Positions 46,677 to 56,787 are shown, counted from the first letter of the stretch. The stretch is 64,000 nucleotides of DNA from Akkermansiaceae bacterium (GCA_905182475.1 CAJJBR010000033.1:24943-88942); one strand, 5' to 3'. Numbers and translations are program-made. The notes: generated by a model not told the origin, from the letters alone.

Positions 46677-47908
46677 AAACGTGGACGAAGCAGGCTGAAG
46701 GGCGATTGGAAGAATACATCGAAGCGAGGGCGCGGCGGGACAATTTGGTAGGCAGCGATATCCGGGAGCTGAGGGAGGATCTTTCCGCCCACGTTTATGA
46801 GGAGGCGGAGGGGCTGAAAGTGGAGCGAATCGGCTCGGTGGATGTGGAGAAAATTATCGCCGGATTGGAAAGTAGAAGTGCGGATCAGGTTGCTCTCGTG
46901 ACGCGGAAAAAGGGTTGGAGCTGGGCGCTGGTATTTGGAGTGATCATGCCGCTTCTGGTGGCAATTATTGAAATCCTATCCGGCTTCTGCGGGGGAGTGT
47001 TTTTCGATCCGGTGCCGACCGTCTGGCACTCGCTGCTGGTGCTTTCCGTGCCGCTAGTGAACTGGTGGCTGCTGACCAAAGGTCGTGCTGCCGGGGCCAT
47101 GGCACAGGGGATTGCGGCGGGTATTTCGGTGGTGGTTGCCATATTCTACGGATTATTGTTCCTCCCGCTGCTACCGCTTTCCATTCTTGCGATTCTTGCG
47201 ATGGGGCTGGGTTTTCTCTCGCTGACTCCCGTGTTTGCGGCGATCGCGGTCTGGCTGGGCTTACGTTTTATCTGGAGAAAGGCTGAGAAGCCTCCCGGAA
47301 TTTCTCTCCAACTGTTCGCGATCACCCTCGGATTGTGGATAGCAGGAACCGTTTTTTATTCTGGCGAGGAATGGATGGGGCACATCGGTGCGCTCCTGAT
47401 CCTGTTTGGGACGATCTTCGGTTGGGTGCTTTTCGACAGGCTGGTGAGCTACGGATGGTTGGCAAAAAAGGAGCGTGCTGGAATGCCGATCATTCTCCGG
47501 CAGCTCTGCGGTGCCATCGTTGTGCTGATCGCTGCCTCTTCGATTTTAAAATGGGGCTACGGACTCGAACTTACCGGTCTGATCGCAACGTCGGGAGTCG
47601 CGGCAGTGATACTCGCTTTCAAACCGCATCTGGGACTTTTTCGCGTAGATTGGGCGAATTTTTCCTCTTTTCCGAAGGGTGCCGAACTGCTTAGACTGCC
47701 AATGTGTTCCAAATCGTTTTCAATGAAATCAGTGCCGCCGAAATTTCCGCTTTGGGGACCTTGGAGCAGCTCGAGTTGCTCGAAGAATTCCGCGTCACGG
47801 AGCAGGATCTCAACGGTCTGGGCAGCGATAAATTCGGGCGCATCGAGAGGGATGGCCACGTCTTCCATCGATTTCGGGCGAAGGAATACCGTTTCTATTT
47901 CGAGGTGA
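46673..47908 (+). CDS. Multi-TM membrane protein paired with PadR regulator (DUF1700-like N-terminus); C-terminus doubtful
   Basis: EARARRDNLVGSDIRELREDLSAHVYEEAEG plus several TM helices; last ~68 codons overlap 47704-48066 out of frame and look non-coding. Confidence 0.65.
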   Translation: MKTWTKQAEGRLEEYIEARARRDNLVGSDIRELREDLSAHVYEEAEGLKVERIGSVDVEKIIAGLESRSADQVALVTRKKGWSWALVFGVIMPLLVAIIEILSGFCGGVFFDPVPTVWHSLLVLSVPLVNWWLLTKGRAAGAMAQGIAAGISVVVAIFYGLLFLPLLPLSILAILAMGLGFLSLTPVFAAIAVWLGLRFIWRKAEKPPGISLQLFAITLGLWIAGTVFYSGEEWMGHIGALLILFGTIFGWVLFDRLVSYGWLAKKERAGMPIILRQLCGAIVVLIAASSILKWGYGLELTGLIATSGVAAVILAFKPHLGLFRVDWANFSSFPKGAELLRLPMCSKSFSMKSVPPKFPLWGPWSSSSCSKNSASRSRISTVWAAINSGASRGMATSSIDFGRRNTVSISR

Positions 47909-48066
47909 AGGACGGCTCCGTTATCGTCCACCGCGTCCTGCACAAGGGAACATTTTCCGATTTCCTGTTCCGTTCGAAAATGCCCTTGGGCGAGGATGAA
48001 GCCCTCGCCAGCTCCAAGCATTTTTGGAAGCTCATCGACGAAGGCCGGAACGCGAAGAAGTTGTAA
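47704..48066 (+). CDS. RelE/ParE-like small conserved protein
   Basis: DKFGRIERDGHVFHRFRAKEYRFYFEVKDGSVIVHRVLHKGTFSDFLFRSKM. Confidence 0.65.
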   Translation: MFQIVFNEISAAEISALGTLEQLELLEEFRVTEQDLNGLGSDKFGRIERDGHVFHRFRAKEYRFYFEVKDGSVIVHRVLHKGTFSDFLFRSKMPLGEDEALASSKHFWKLIDEGRNAKKL

Positions 48067-48073
48067 CCGGTTC

Positions 48074-48718
48074 TTAACCGAACACTTTTTTCTTCGAAGG
48101 CGTGATGTGGGGTGGCTTGAGGTAAATGGGTTGGGGGAGTTTTCCTGCCCACAAAGCGCGGGTCTGGGGTGTTGCGCTTTGCCACGCCTGCCACAGGCCG
48201 CTGGCGGAAGGTTTTGCAAGCGGGATTTCCTTTTCCTTGATCAGCTCCATGCAGAAAACCGGGGTCTGGCTTTCTTTTGCCTGGCGAACGGCAGAATCGA
48301 GGCCGATCTCGTCGGTCAGTTCAGGTTCGGTGACGAGCTGCCCTTCGGAGATTTTCGCCACCCAGTAGGAACCTCTCCGCGCGTCGCCGACGGCAATACA
48401 GGGCTCGCCGGTGAGCGCTTCCGGAACAGCGAGAATGGACGGGATAGAGATGGCTTTGCACCCTGCGACAAGTGCCGCACCTTGTCCTGCGGCGATCCCG
48501 ACCCGCGTCCCGCTGTAGCTGCCCGGCCCGCTTCCAACGAAAATCGCCTCGAATGATCGCGATCCGTTCGCTTCGATAATTTCCCCGAGAGGCTCGAAGA
48601 GAGCCGCATTGTGACGGCGGTCGCTGGAAAATGACTTTTGCGCAACGATTTTCCCTTCGTTCGCCAAGGCGATGGAGGCAGTGGGTGTAGAGGTTTCTAT
48701 GATCAGGACAGCGGTCAC
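48074..48718 (-). CDS. tsaB: tRNA threonylcarbamoyladenosine biosynthesis protein TsaB
   Basis: VLIIETSTPTASIALANEGKIV...FVGSGPGSYSGTRVGIAAGQGAALV. Confidence 0.93.
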   Translation of the reverse strand: MTAVLIIETSTPTASIALANEGKIVAQKSFSSDRRHNAALFEPLGEIIEANGSRSFEAIFVGSGPGSYSGTRVGIAAGQGAALVAGCKAISIPSILAVPEALTGEPCIAVGDARRGSYWVAKISEGQLVTEPELTDEIGLDSAVRQAKESQTPVFCMELIKEKEIPLAKPSASGLWQAWQSATPQTRALWAGKLPQPIYLKPPHITPSKKKVFG

Positions 48719-48725
48719 GCCCGGA

Positions 48726-48757
48726 CACTAAATCTCAAATCTCAAATCCCCAATCTC
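48726..48757 (-). repeat. Heptameric array upstream of tsaB
   Basis: Minus strand: GAGATTGGGGATTTGAGATTTGAGATTTAGTG. Confidence 0.6.
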
Positions 48758-48812
48758 TTTCATTCAGTTTCTTGGAACTTGCAACTTCCGTTAGGAATCA
48801 TGAGTCTCAGCC

Positions 48813-49913
48813 ATGCTCCTTGCAGACCGCTATATCGCCAGACAGATCCTACTTGGGACTCTGTATGCGATCGTGGTGCTTAGTCTGGTGCTGGTGATGG
48901 GAAACCTTTTCAAGCAAGCGAGGCCATTGCTGGTAGAACAGCATGCCCCGCTTGGGCTGGTTCTCCGCTTCGTCATCAATGTCCTTCCCTTTTCACTGAT
49001 GTTCACCATCCCATGGGGTTTCCTTTCCGCCGTGCTGCTGGTGTTCGGACGGATGTCCAGCGATAACGAAATCACTAGTTTACGTGTCGCGGGGCTGAGT
49101 TTGTGGAGGCTATCTTTGCCGGTCTTCGTGATTGGTGCGGTTTTTTCGGGGATTTGCTTGTGGATCAATGTGAATGTGGTTCCCCACGCGAAAGCATCGC
49201 TCACGGAAATGATCTATGAACAGGTGAAGCGGGATCCGAGGTCGCTGCTAGATCCCGGTATCGTGCAGTCGAAGTTTAAGAACCAGAAGGTTTTCGTGGA
49301 GGCGAGGGAAGGAGATTCGCTTGTCGGTTTCCACCTCTACCAGGTTTCTAACGGCGAAAACGGAACTCCTGTCCGCGCGGATGCCTATGTCCATGCCGGT
49401 AAGGTTTCGCTGGTGGTGGATGAGGAAAAGAAGCAGCTCCGCCTCAAGCTGATCGATGCGTTCATCGAGACGAAACAGGAAAACGGACTTTCCGAACTGG
49501 CCTTCGCCGGGGAAGCCGAGCCGTGGTTATTCGACTTCGGTTCCGACCAGAATAAGAAAGCCCGCTCCAGCGCGATGACCAACGGGGCGATTCTCCGCTA
49601 CATCGATGCAAATCCGGATCTGCCCCAAGTCAAAAAGGTCGAGTTCCGCGCGGAGATTACAAAGCGCTATTCATTTTCCCTCGCCTGCCTCTCTTTCGCC
49701 TGCGTGGCGGTTCCGCTGGGCTTGAAGAGCCGGAGGAAAGATACCTCCAGCGGCCTCATCGTTAGTCTGATAATTGGAACGGCGTATTTCCTCTTCACGG
49801 TGCTGGCCGATGAATTCGAGACAGATCTCGGCGCGACCCTCGTGCTATGGGCTCCGAATGTTTTTTGCGTATTGCTCGGCTTGTTTCTGTTCAGACGCGT
49901 TCGGTTCCGTTAG
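48813..49913 (+). CDS. LptF/LptG family permease (YjgP/YjgQ)
   Basis: DRYIARQILLGTLYAIVVLSLVLVMGN...FGRMSSDNEITSLRVAGLSLWRL...FAGEAEPWLFDF...CVAVPLGLKSRRKDTSSGL. Confidence 0.92.
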   Translation: MLLADRYIARQILLGTLYAIVVLSLVLVMGNLFKQARPLLVEQHAPLGLVLRFVINVLPFSLMFTIPWGFLSAVLLVFGRMSSDNEITSLRVAGLSLWRLSLPVFVIGAVFSGICLWINVNVVPHAKASLTEMIYEQVKRDPRSLLDPGIVQSKFKNQKVFVEAREGDSLVGFHLYQVSNGENGTPVRADAYVHAGKVSLVVDEEKKQLRLKLIDAFIETKQENGLSELAFAGEAEPWLFDFGSDQNKKARSSAMTNGAILRYIDANPDLPQVKKVEFRAEITKRYSFSLACLSFACVAVPLGLKSRRKDTSSGLIVSLIIGTAYFLFTVLADEFETDLGATLVLWAPNVFCVLLGLFLFRRVRFR

Positions 49914-49928
49914 TGTGCTAGGATAGCT

Positions 49929-51797
49929 ATGGGTTTCGGAAATTTCACAAGGAAGGCTTTTAGGCAGACCCGCGATTTTTTCGCCTCCGAGAAGATCAGT
50001 TTCCTTCCGAGAATCAGTTCACCCCGCGATTACTCAAAGGCATTTTTCGGGTCTGATCTGCGGGCTGCGATGAACGTGACCTTGCTCGCCCTCCCCCAGG
50101 CTATCGCTTACGCGGCCATCGCAGGGCTGGATATCATTTACGGAGTTATCTGTTCGGCGATCGCAGCCATCGTCGCGCCTTTTTTCTCCAGTTCGAGATT
50201 CAATGTCCAGGGTCCGACCAACGCGACGGCGTTCATGCTTTTCAGTTTCTTCGCGATGAATCCCGAGTTGAAAGTGCGGATTCCCGAGTTGCTGCCCTTG
50301 CTGGTGATTCTGATTGCCGTTATTTCGATGGTGGGCGCCATCCTGAAAGTCGCGGATCTGCTCCAGTATGTTTCACGCAGTGTTCTTGTCGGCTACATGG
50401 CGGGCGCGGCGGTATTGATCATTGCAAACCAGCTGAAACCGCTGCTCGGACTCAGCCCCTTCGTCGATCCGAATAAGACCGCCACATTTTTCGGCCTGAT
50501 CGGGGAGCTTCTTAAGAACCTTGGGAACATTAACTGGGTGCCGGTGCTCATCGGTGCTGGGACACTTGTAATTTACCTAGCCTTCCGGAAATGGAAGAAG
50601 AATTGGCCAGCCTTCTCCATCGCTCTGCTCCTTGGTTCCGCGATTTTTGGTTCGCTCATCCAGTTCGGGGTCGAGCCTTTCGCTGGTCAGGCGACCTTCA
50701 ATACCTTCGGTTTCACCGAACTGATCCCGACAGCACCGAATCTCTTCCATAGTGAGATTTTCAACGATATTTCGGTCATGCTTGGACTGGCATTAGCTAT
50801 CGCCTTTCTCGCTTCCCTAGAAAATACCCTGATGGCGAAGTCCATCTCATCCCAGACTGGCGACAAGGTCGATGTGAACCAAGACATGCTTTCCGTCGGT
50901 TTCTCAAATCTTGGCTCCGCCCTTGCAGGTGGCATGCCGGCCTCTGGTTCGCTCACAAGATCGATCCTGAATTTTCGCTCCGGGGCGAAGACGAAAGCTG
51001 CTCCCGTTTTCACCGGGATTTTCACTCTCATTCTGGTCATCCTGATCGCATGGTCCAGGGAAACCGGTCTGAACCTGATCGACTACATCCCCAAAGCCGC
51101 ACTCGCCGTTTTGGTAATCGCGATCTCTTTTTCCCTGTTTAACGTCCACCAAATTCGAATCTGCCTGCGCTCCACCAGTGATGACGCGGTGGTGATAGGG
51201 TTCACCTTTCTCTCCACCCTTCTGGCGCCGTTGCACGTTGCTATCTTCATCGGCGTCGCTATCTCCATCACCTTGTTTCTGAGAAAAGCCAGCAAGCCGC
51301 ATCTGACGGAATACGAGTTCAATGAGACCGGAGAGCTGCGCGAAAAGGAAGGGAAACAAGCCCGGGTCATTCCGGCGATTTCCATCGTCCACGTCGAGGG
51401 CGACCTGTTCTTCGGTGCATCGGAAATTTTCCGCACCCAAATCCAGCATACTGTGGCGGATCCGGCGATCAAGGTGATCATTCTTCGCCTGAAAAACGCG
51501 AGGCACCTCGATGCTACCAGCGTGATGGCGCTGGAAGATCTGAACAAATTCATGCGCCGCAAAGGGCTGTTCCTGCTAATTTCCGGAGCGACCAAGGACG
51601 TTTACAAGGTTCTGAAACGCTCGGGCATCCTCGAAACGCTTCAGAAAGGCGCGGATCGCAAACAGGGAGAGAGCAATATTTTCCTCACCATGCCTTCCAA
51701 CCCGAACATCTCCACCCGAGACGCCCTGCGTCGCGCACAACAACTCCTCGGGACAAAAGAGGCGGATGTGCGTATCTTCTATGATCCGAGTAAGTAG
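49929..51797 (+). CDS. SulP family inorganic anion transporter with STAS domain
   Basis: ALPQAIAYAAIAGLDIIYGVICSAIAAIVAPFF...GMPASGSLTRSILNFRSGAKTKAAPVFTGI; STAS VEGDLFFGASEIF...HLDATSVMALEDL. Confidence 0.93.
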   Translation: MGFGNFTRKAFRQTRDFFASEKISFLPRISSPRDYSKAFFGSDLRAAMNVTLLALPQAIAYAAIAGLDIIYGVICSAIAAIVAPFFSSSRFNVQGPTNATAFMLFSFFAMNPELKVRIPELLPLLVILIAVISMVGAILKVADLLQYVSRSVLVGYMAGAAVLIIANQLKPLLGLSPFVDPNKTATFFGLIGELLKNLGNINWVPVLIGAGTLVIYLAFRKWKKNWPAFSIALLLGSAIFGSLIQFGVEPFAGQATFNTFGFTELIPTAPNLFHSEIFNDISVMLGLALAIAFLASLENTLMAKSISSQTGDKVDVNQDMLSVGFSNLGSALAGGMPASGSLTRSILNFRSGAKTKAAPVFTGIFTLILVILIAWSRETGLNLIDYIPKAALAVLVIAISFSLFNVHQIRICLRSTSDDAVVIGFTFLSTLLAPLHVAIFIGVAISITLFLRKASKPHLTEYEFNETGELREKEGKQARVIPAISIVHVEGDLFFGASEIFRTQIQHTVADPAIKVIILRLKNARHLDATSVMALEDLNKFMRRKGLFLLISGATKDVYKVLKRSGILETLQKGADRKQGESNIFLTMPSNPNISTRDALRRAQQLLGTKEADVRIFYDPSK

Positions 51798-51983
51798 TCG
51801 TGAGGAAAGTGCCTCCCGGTTCGGAGCCATCCGGGCAATTACTCAGAGGCATTCGTAAAGGTGCAGGGATGCTACAGCTCCGGGGAAAGCGGACGCGGGT
51901 CTTCCATATCACCCCCCTTTCTCCGAGCTGAATTCCCGGCGTATGTTCTTGCTGCCTGGAGGCCTGAGGGTAGGGTTCGCAGT

Positions 51984-54314
51984 ATGAAATTGTTCATATG
52001 GATTCTGGCGTTTTTGGCGGCGGCCCCACTTGCGCTTGCTCGCGCCGAACTTTCGGAACAGCTGGCCACGGCGGGAGACAACCGGAGGGAGATCGAAGGG
52101 TTTGTCGAAACAGCGGAGAATGAGCATGGGGTGTTCGGTGAAAAAGCCGCGGTTTTCCTTGTGAAATGGATGCCGGATGCAGACCTCAAGTCGCTGAAAA
52201 AAGACTTCCTGATGGAGAATCTCGGTCTGGCCATGACCGCGCGCGAGCAATTCCCATGGGCGAAGGAGTTGCCGGAGGAAGTTTTTCTAAACGATGTCCT
52301 TCCCTATGCCTCGCTGGATGAGACGCGGGAGAGCTGGAGGGAGGAGTTTCACGCACAATGCCAGGAGCTGGTGGTGAATAGCAAAACGGCGACAGAGGCG
52401 GCGCAGAAAATTAACAGGGAGTTCTTTGATCTCATCAACGTGCATTACAACACGGGGCGAAAAGCACCGAACCAAAGCCCTTCCGAATCAAAGAAGCTCG
52501 GTATGGCGACCTGTACCGGTCTTTCGATTATCTTGGCGAACGCCTGTCGTTCGGTAGGCGTTCCGGCGCGGGTGGCGGGGACCGCCCTGTGGTCAAACAA
52601 GCGGGGAAACCACACTTGGGTCGAAATCTACGACGGGGGCGAGTGGTTTTTTGCCGGCGCGGACGAGTATAGCGCCGGCGGACTCAACAGGGCGTGGTTT
52701 ACCGGCGATGCCGCGAAGGCGACTGCGGAGGATTGGAAGCACGCGATCTGGGCGACCTCTTGGAAGAAGGGCGATGGACACTTTCCGATGGTGTGGGATC
52801 TGAAGAATAAGCAGGTCGGCGCGGTGAATGTGACGGCCCGCTATACGAAGGGTGCGAAGAAGAAACAGAAGCTCGTACCGGTGCACGTGCGGATTTTTGA
52901 CAAAGTGGGCGGGAAGCGGATGGTCGTGCAGGTGGATCTGCTGGGAGCGGATGAAGGCGAGAAGCAGTCAGTGAAGACGAAGGCGGGCACGGCAGACATG
53001 AACGACATGGCCACCCTCAACGTGGTGGCCGGGGAGAAGTTTCGATTGCGTCTGAGGCATGGGGAGGAAGTGCGGACCACGGAGACATCGGCGGATGGCG
53101 AGATCACTCTGGATTTGAATTGGGGCGGATTGGAGGAGGAAGCGAGTCTTCCCGAGGTGCAGTCCTGGTTGGCATTGCTGCCCGAGGAGCGGCATCTGTC
53201 GGTGCCGGAGCGGGCGCTGTCAGAGGAAGATGCGAGGGCGGTGACCGGGCTGGTATTTGCCAAGCTGCGGGAGGAAGAAAAGGAAGCCCGGAAAGAGGAA
53301 TTGGGTCGTCGTGATGTAACGCAGGACGGATCCATTCAGTATGGAGTGGTGAAGGCGGGCGGGAAGGAAATGAAGCTGCTGGAGAAGACCTTTGGAGCTG
53401 CTCCGGAGGGTGGATACAGTTTGTGGATCTCGATGCACGGTGGGGGTGGAGCGCCTGCCAGGGTGAATGACCAGCAATGGAAGAATCAGATCATGCTCTA
53501 CGCGCCGGAGGAGGGCATCGTGATCGCTCCGCGGGCGCCCACCAATACCTGGAACCTCTGGCACGAAGGGCATATCGATGGACTCTTCGACCGCCTCATC
53601 GAAAACTACGTGCTGGGGCGCGGCGTGAACCCGGATCGGGTTTATCTGATGGGCTATTCGGCAGGGGGTGATGGAGTTTACCAGCTGGCACCGCGGATGG
53701 CGGATCGGTTCGCTGCGGCTTCAATGATGGCAGGACATCCCAATGGCGCGAGTCCGCTCGGCCTCCGTAACTTGCCATTTATGATCTTCATGGGAGGCAA
53801 TGACCGAGCCTACAGCCGTAACAAGGTGGCTGCAGAATGGGGGGAGAAACTGGTGGCGCTTCAGAATGGTGATGCTGGTGGCTACGAGCACAAAGTGACG
53901 ATCTATGAGGGCCTCGGGCACTGGATGGATGGTAAGGATGCCGAAGCGCTCCCATGGATGACCGACCACATGCGCGACCCGTGGCCGAAGAAGGTGGTCT
54001 GGAGCCAAAGCAATCGGACCCACGATCGCTTCTACTGGCTCTCGGTGCCAAAGGTTGCCATGCGCGGTGGACAGGTTGTCCGGGCGCAGGTAAAAGGTCA
54101 AACTATCGAGATCGAGGCAGAGGGTATCGAGCAACTTACCTTGCGGCTAAGCGATGTCTTACTCGATCTTGATCAGCCGGTCGTGGTGACCGTAAATGGG
54201 AAAGAGCAGTTTTCGGGAAAGGTGACGCGATCAGTGCAGGCAATTTGGAATTCCCTGAACGAGCGAGCGGATCCGAAATCGGTGGCAACAGCAACGGTGG
54301 AACTAAATTTTTGA
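51984..54314 (+). CDS. Secreted transglutaminase-like domain + alpha/beta-hydrolase (PHB-depolymerase-like) fusion
   Basis: MATCTGLSIILANACRSVGVPARVAGTALWSNKRGNHTWVEIYDGGEWFFAGADE; NPDRVYLMGYSAGGDGVYQLAPRMADRFAAASMMAGHPNGA; signal peptide. Confidence 0.85.
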   Translation: MKLFIWILAFLAAAPLALARAELSEQLATAGDNRREIEGFVETAENEHGVFGEKAAVFLVKWMPDADLKSLKKDFLMENLGLAMTAREQFPWAKELPEEVFLNDVLPYASLDETRESWREEFHAQCQELVVNSKTATEAAQKINREFFDLINVHYNTGRKAPNQSPSESKKLGMATCTGLSIILANACRSVGVPARVAGTALWSNKRGNHTWVEIYDGGEWFFAGADEYSAGGLNRAWFTGDAAKATAEDWKHAIWATSWKKGDGHFPMVWDLKNKQVGAVNVTARYTKGAKKKQKLVPVHVRIFDKVGGKRMVVQVDLLGADEGEKQSVKTKAGTADMNDMATLNVVAGEKFRLRLRHGEEVRTTETSADGEITLDLNWGGLEEEASLPEVQSWLALLPEERHLSVPERALSEEDARAVTGLVFAKLREEEKEARKEELGRRDVTQDGSIQYGVVKAGGKEMKLLEKTFGAAPEGGYSLWISMHGGGGAPARVNDQQWKNQIMLYAPEEGIVIAPRAPTNTWNLWHEGHIDGLFDRLIENYVLGRGVNPDRVYLMGYSAGGDGVYQLAPRMADRFAAASMMAGHPNGASPLGLRNLPFMIFMGGNDRAYSRNKVAAEWGEKLVALQNGDAGGYEHKVTIYEGLGHWMDGKDAEALPWMTDHMRDPWPKKVVWSQSNRTHDRFYWLSVPKVAMRGGQVVRAQVKGQTIEIEAEGIEQLTLRLSDVLLDLDQPVVVTVNGKEQFSGKVTRSVQAIWNSLNERADPKSVATATVELNF

Positions 54315-54321
54315 CCTTCTG

Positions 54322-55092
54322 ATGATGGATAACACAACGGTTCCGCGGTCATATTTCTGCCAGCGCGTTGCCGCGCCTATGGAGATCGATGGATCCATGC
54401 GCGATGCAGGTTGGGCGTCTCTACCGTGGTCCGAGGATTTCGTAGATATCACCGGGGACGAATCGCTGCGCCCACGCTTCCGGACGAGGGTCAAAATGGG
54501 CTGGGACGACACGTATTTCTATGTCGGTGCCGAGATGGAGGAGCCGCATGTGTGGGGAACTCTTACCGAGAGGAACGCCATCATGTTTAACGACAACGAT
54601 TTCGAGGTTTTCATCGATCCCGATGGGGATGGGTTGAACTACTACGAGTTCGAGATCAACGCTCTCGGGACGATCTGGGAGCTGAGTCTTCCCAAGCCTT
54701 ACGGGGAAGGCGGTGTCCCGATTTTAGGGTGCAACTTGCCGGGTCTGAAAAGCGCCGTGCACGTCCGTGGGACTTTGAATGATCCCTCCGACTGTGACGA
54801 GGGCTGGTCGGTAGAGGTTGCCTTCCTGTGGAAGGCGATGGCCGGATACAATCCAGAACGCCCGATGCCGCCTAGCATCGGGGATGTGTGGAAGGTGAAT
54901 TTTTCGCGGGTGCAGTGGGAGCACGAAGTAGTCAGCGGGGAATACATCCGCATTCCGCCCCATGGAACCCCACTCGCAGAAAGCCTCAACCCGGAAGAGC
55001 AGGAACATCCGGAAGATAACTGGGTCTGGAGCCCGCAGGGCGCGGTGAATATGCACCTCCCATTGAGGTGGGGCGAAGTCGAATTCCGTTGA
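54322..55092 (+). CDS. Carbohydrate-binding family 9-like protein
   Basis: DGSMRDAGWASLPWSEDFVDITGDESLRPRFRTRVKMGWDDTYFYVGAEMEEPHVWGTLTERNAIMFNDNDFEVFIDPDGDGLNYYEFEINALGTIWEL. Confidence 0.88.
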   Translation: MMDNTTVPRSYFCQRVAAPMEIDGSMRDAGWASLPWSEDFVDITGDESLRPRFRTRVKMGWDDTYFYVGAEMEEPHVWGTLTERNAIMFNDNDFEVFIDPDGDGLNYYEFEINALGTIWELSLPKPYGEGGVPILGCNLPGLKSAVHVRGTLNDPSDCDEGWSVEVAFLWKAMAGYNPERPMPPSIGDVWKVNFSRVQWEHEVVSGEYIRIPPHGTPLAESLNPEEQEHPEDNWVWSPQGAVNMHLPLRWGEVEFR

Positions 55093-55323
55093 GAGGCTAC
55101 GGAAGAAAACCGTGGTTCACTCGGGTTTCGTGACGGTGTCCCAGAGCGCTTTGTGGGTGTGGACGAACAATTCGTCATCGTGGCACACCTGGAGCTAGAG
55201 GCGATGCGCTTGGTGAGGAGACGAATTACAGCAAGGCCTACCGCGGCGAGGAATTTTCCTGCAACCCTGCCGGAGTAATGCTCTATCATTCCACTAGCTT
55301 CACACACTTCCGGGTGATTGGCG

Positions 55324-55527
55324 CTACTTCAGCGATTTGATGTAGGCTTCGTCTGCGATCAATTCGGATCCGTCTGCAAAAACCCGTGTTGAGCCGAGTA
55401 AGCCTTGCTGGTTTGGCGCGATCTGCGCGGCACCGGCTTGATGGCATGCCGCGCAGCCTTGGCTGAGGAAAAGTTTTGTGTCCTCGGCTACTGCGGGATC
55501 GAGGTTTGCCCGGGCGGAGCCGGACAT
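55324..55527 (-). pseudogene. Cytochrome c domain fragment
   Basis: AVAEDTKLFLSQGCAACHQAGAAQIAPNQQGLLGSTRVFADGSELIADEAYIKSLK*; one CxxCH, stops before the expected distal Met-ligand region. Confidence 0.55.
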
Positions 55528-55591
55528 CTGTTGAAACAGAGCAGGACAAATGGCCGAGATGTGCCTATTCTCCGAGAACTAGTAAAACCCT

Positions 55592-56074
55592 ATGAAGAAA
55601 CTATGGATCGCCCTTGCCGCCCTCGTCATTCTCATCCCAGTGGGTATCTGGTGGTTTTCACCGGAGCAGGTGCTGATGCGGCGGACGAAGCACCTGATGG
55701 AGGTGGCTTCCATCACTGATGGCACCGGGGGAGCTTTGCGCAAAGCTAAGGTATTTTCGATGAACGCGATGCTTGCTCCGGAAGTGGTAATGGAAACGCC
55801 GGAGATCTCGGATGCGAATGGAACGTTCGATAAGCAGGAAGTGGAATCCGCGTTTTACTGGATCTGCCAGAATGCGAAGAGCTCAAGTTTCAGGGTGACT
55901 GAATTCCGGAAGGTGGAGATGGACGGCGATCGGGCAAAAGTCAGGGTCAATGTCGAGGGGTATATGGAGTTACCAGCTTATCGCCCGGCAGACGGAGCTT
56001 TTGATGTTTCCATCGATTGGATCAAAGGCGGCGATGGCTGGAGGTTCGAGAAGGTGCTTTGGAAAAGTCTTTAA
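55592..56074 (+). CDS. Hypothetical membrane-anchored protein
   Basis: 160 aa with N-terminal TM ALAALVILIPVGIWWFS. Confidence 0.55.
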   Translation: MKKLWIALAALVILIPVGIWWFSPEQVLMRRTKHLMEVASITDGTGGALRKAKVFSMNAMLAPEVVMETPEISDANGTFDKQEVESAFYWICQNAKSSSFRVTEFRKVEMDGDRAKVRVNVEGYMELPAYRPADGAFDVSIDWIKGGDGWRFEKVLWKSL

Positions 56075-56787
56075 TCTCCGAGGAAAACGAACTCCTCTGC
56101 CACCCGGTTGAGTGACTTCCGCGCATCTGGTAATGCTTCTGCAAGGCTGCCTAGAAGATGACGTGGGACTTTTCCGTAGCCACACGAACTGTCGGCAGCG
56201 CCTTGGAACGAGCGGCGGGCGAATGATTCGTAAAACGCAAGATCGGGTGCTCCGTGGCGTTGGTTCCGGCGGTTGATAAAGGCCGGGAAAAGGCCGGTGA
56301 GAACCATGAACTGGTTTCCGGCGGCGACCTGGAGGTGGAATTTCATCCTGCCCTGAGCCGATGATATGACGGCAAGGAAATCGGAGGCATGCGTGTAGCC
56401 GTTGGCGATGTCGTGCATGGGATCATTCTTTTGAACTGCTAGCCTCTGCGCCATCACCCGTGAAACGTAGTCCGCCATTTCGGGATCGGATATGCCGGCC
56501 TGCTTGAACGCATGCCGGATCAATACGTAAAAATAGAAATCGGGTGAGACGCGAAGGGCGGACGGAGAGTCAAGAATTCCGCGCAGAACCCGCTTGAGAT
56601 CCAGCATTTCGCGCAACGCATCGGGGTCGTCCCATAGCTTTGCCATGCACAGCCGTTTCTCGCCTCCAGCGAGCACTTCGGTGAGGAAATTGAAGTCGGC
56701 TCCGGTGAACCGATCACGGCTTGTAGCTATCCATGCTTCCAATATAGCTACGCGTTTACCAAAGCCTGAGTCGCCTTGGCAACTCAA
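56071..56787 (-). CDS. Hypothetical protein
   Basis: 238 aa ORF with coding-like composition. Confidence 0.55.
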   Translation of the reverse strand: MSCQGDSGFGKRVAILEAWIATSRDRFTGADFNFLTEVLAGGEKRLCMAKLWDDPDALREMLDLKRVLRGILDSPSALRVSPDFYFYVLIRHAFKQAGISDPEMADYVSRVMAQRLAVQKNDPMHDIANGYTHASDFLAVISSAQGRMKFHLQVAAGNQFMVLTGLFPAFINRRNQRHGAPDLAFYESFARRSFQGAADSSCGYGKVPRHLLGSLAEALPDARKSLNRVAEEFVFLGD

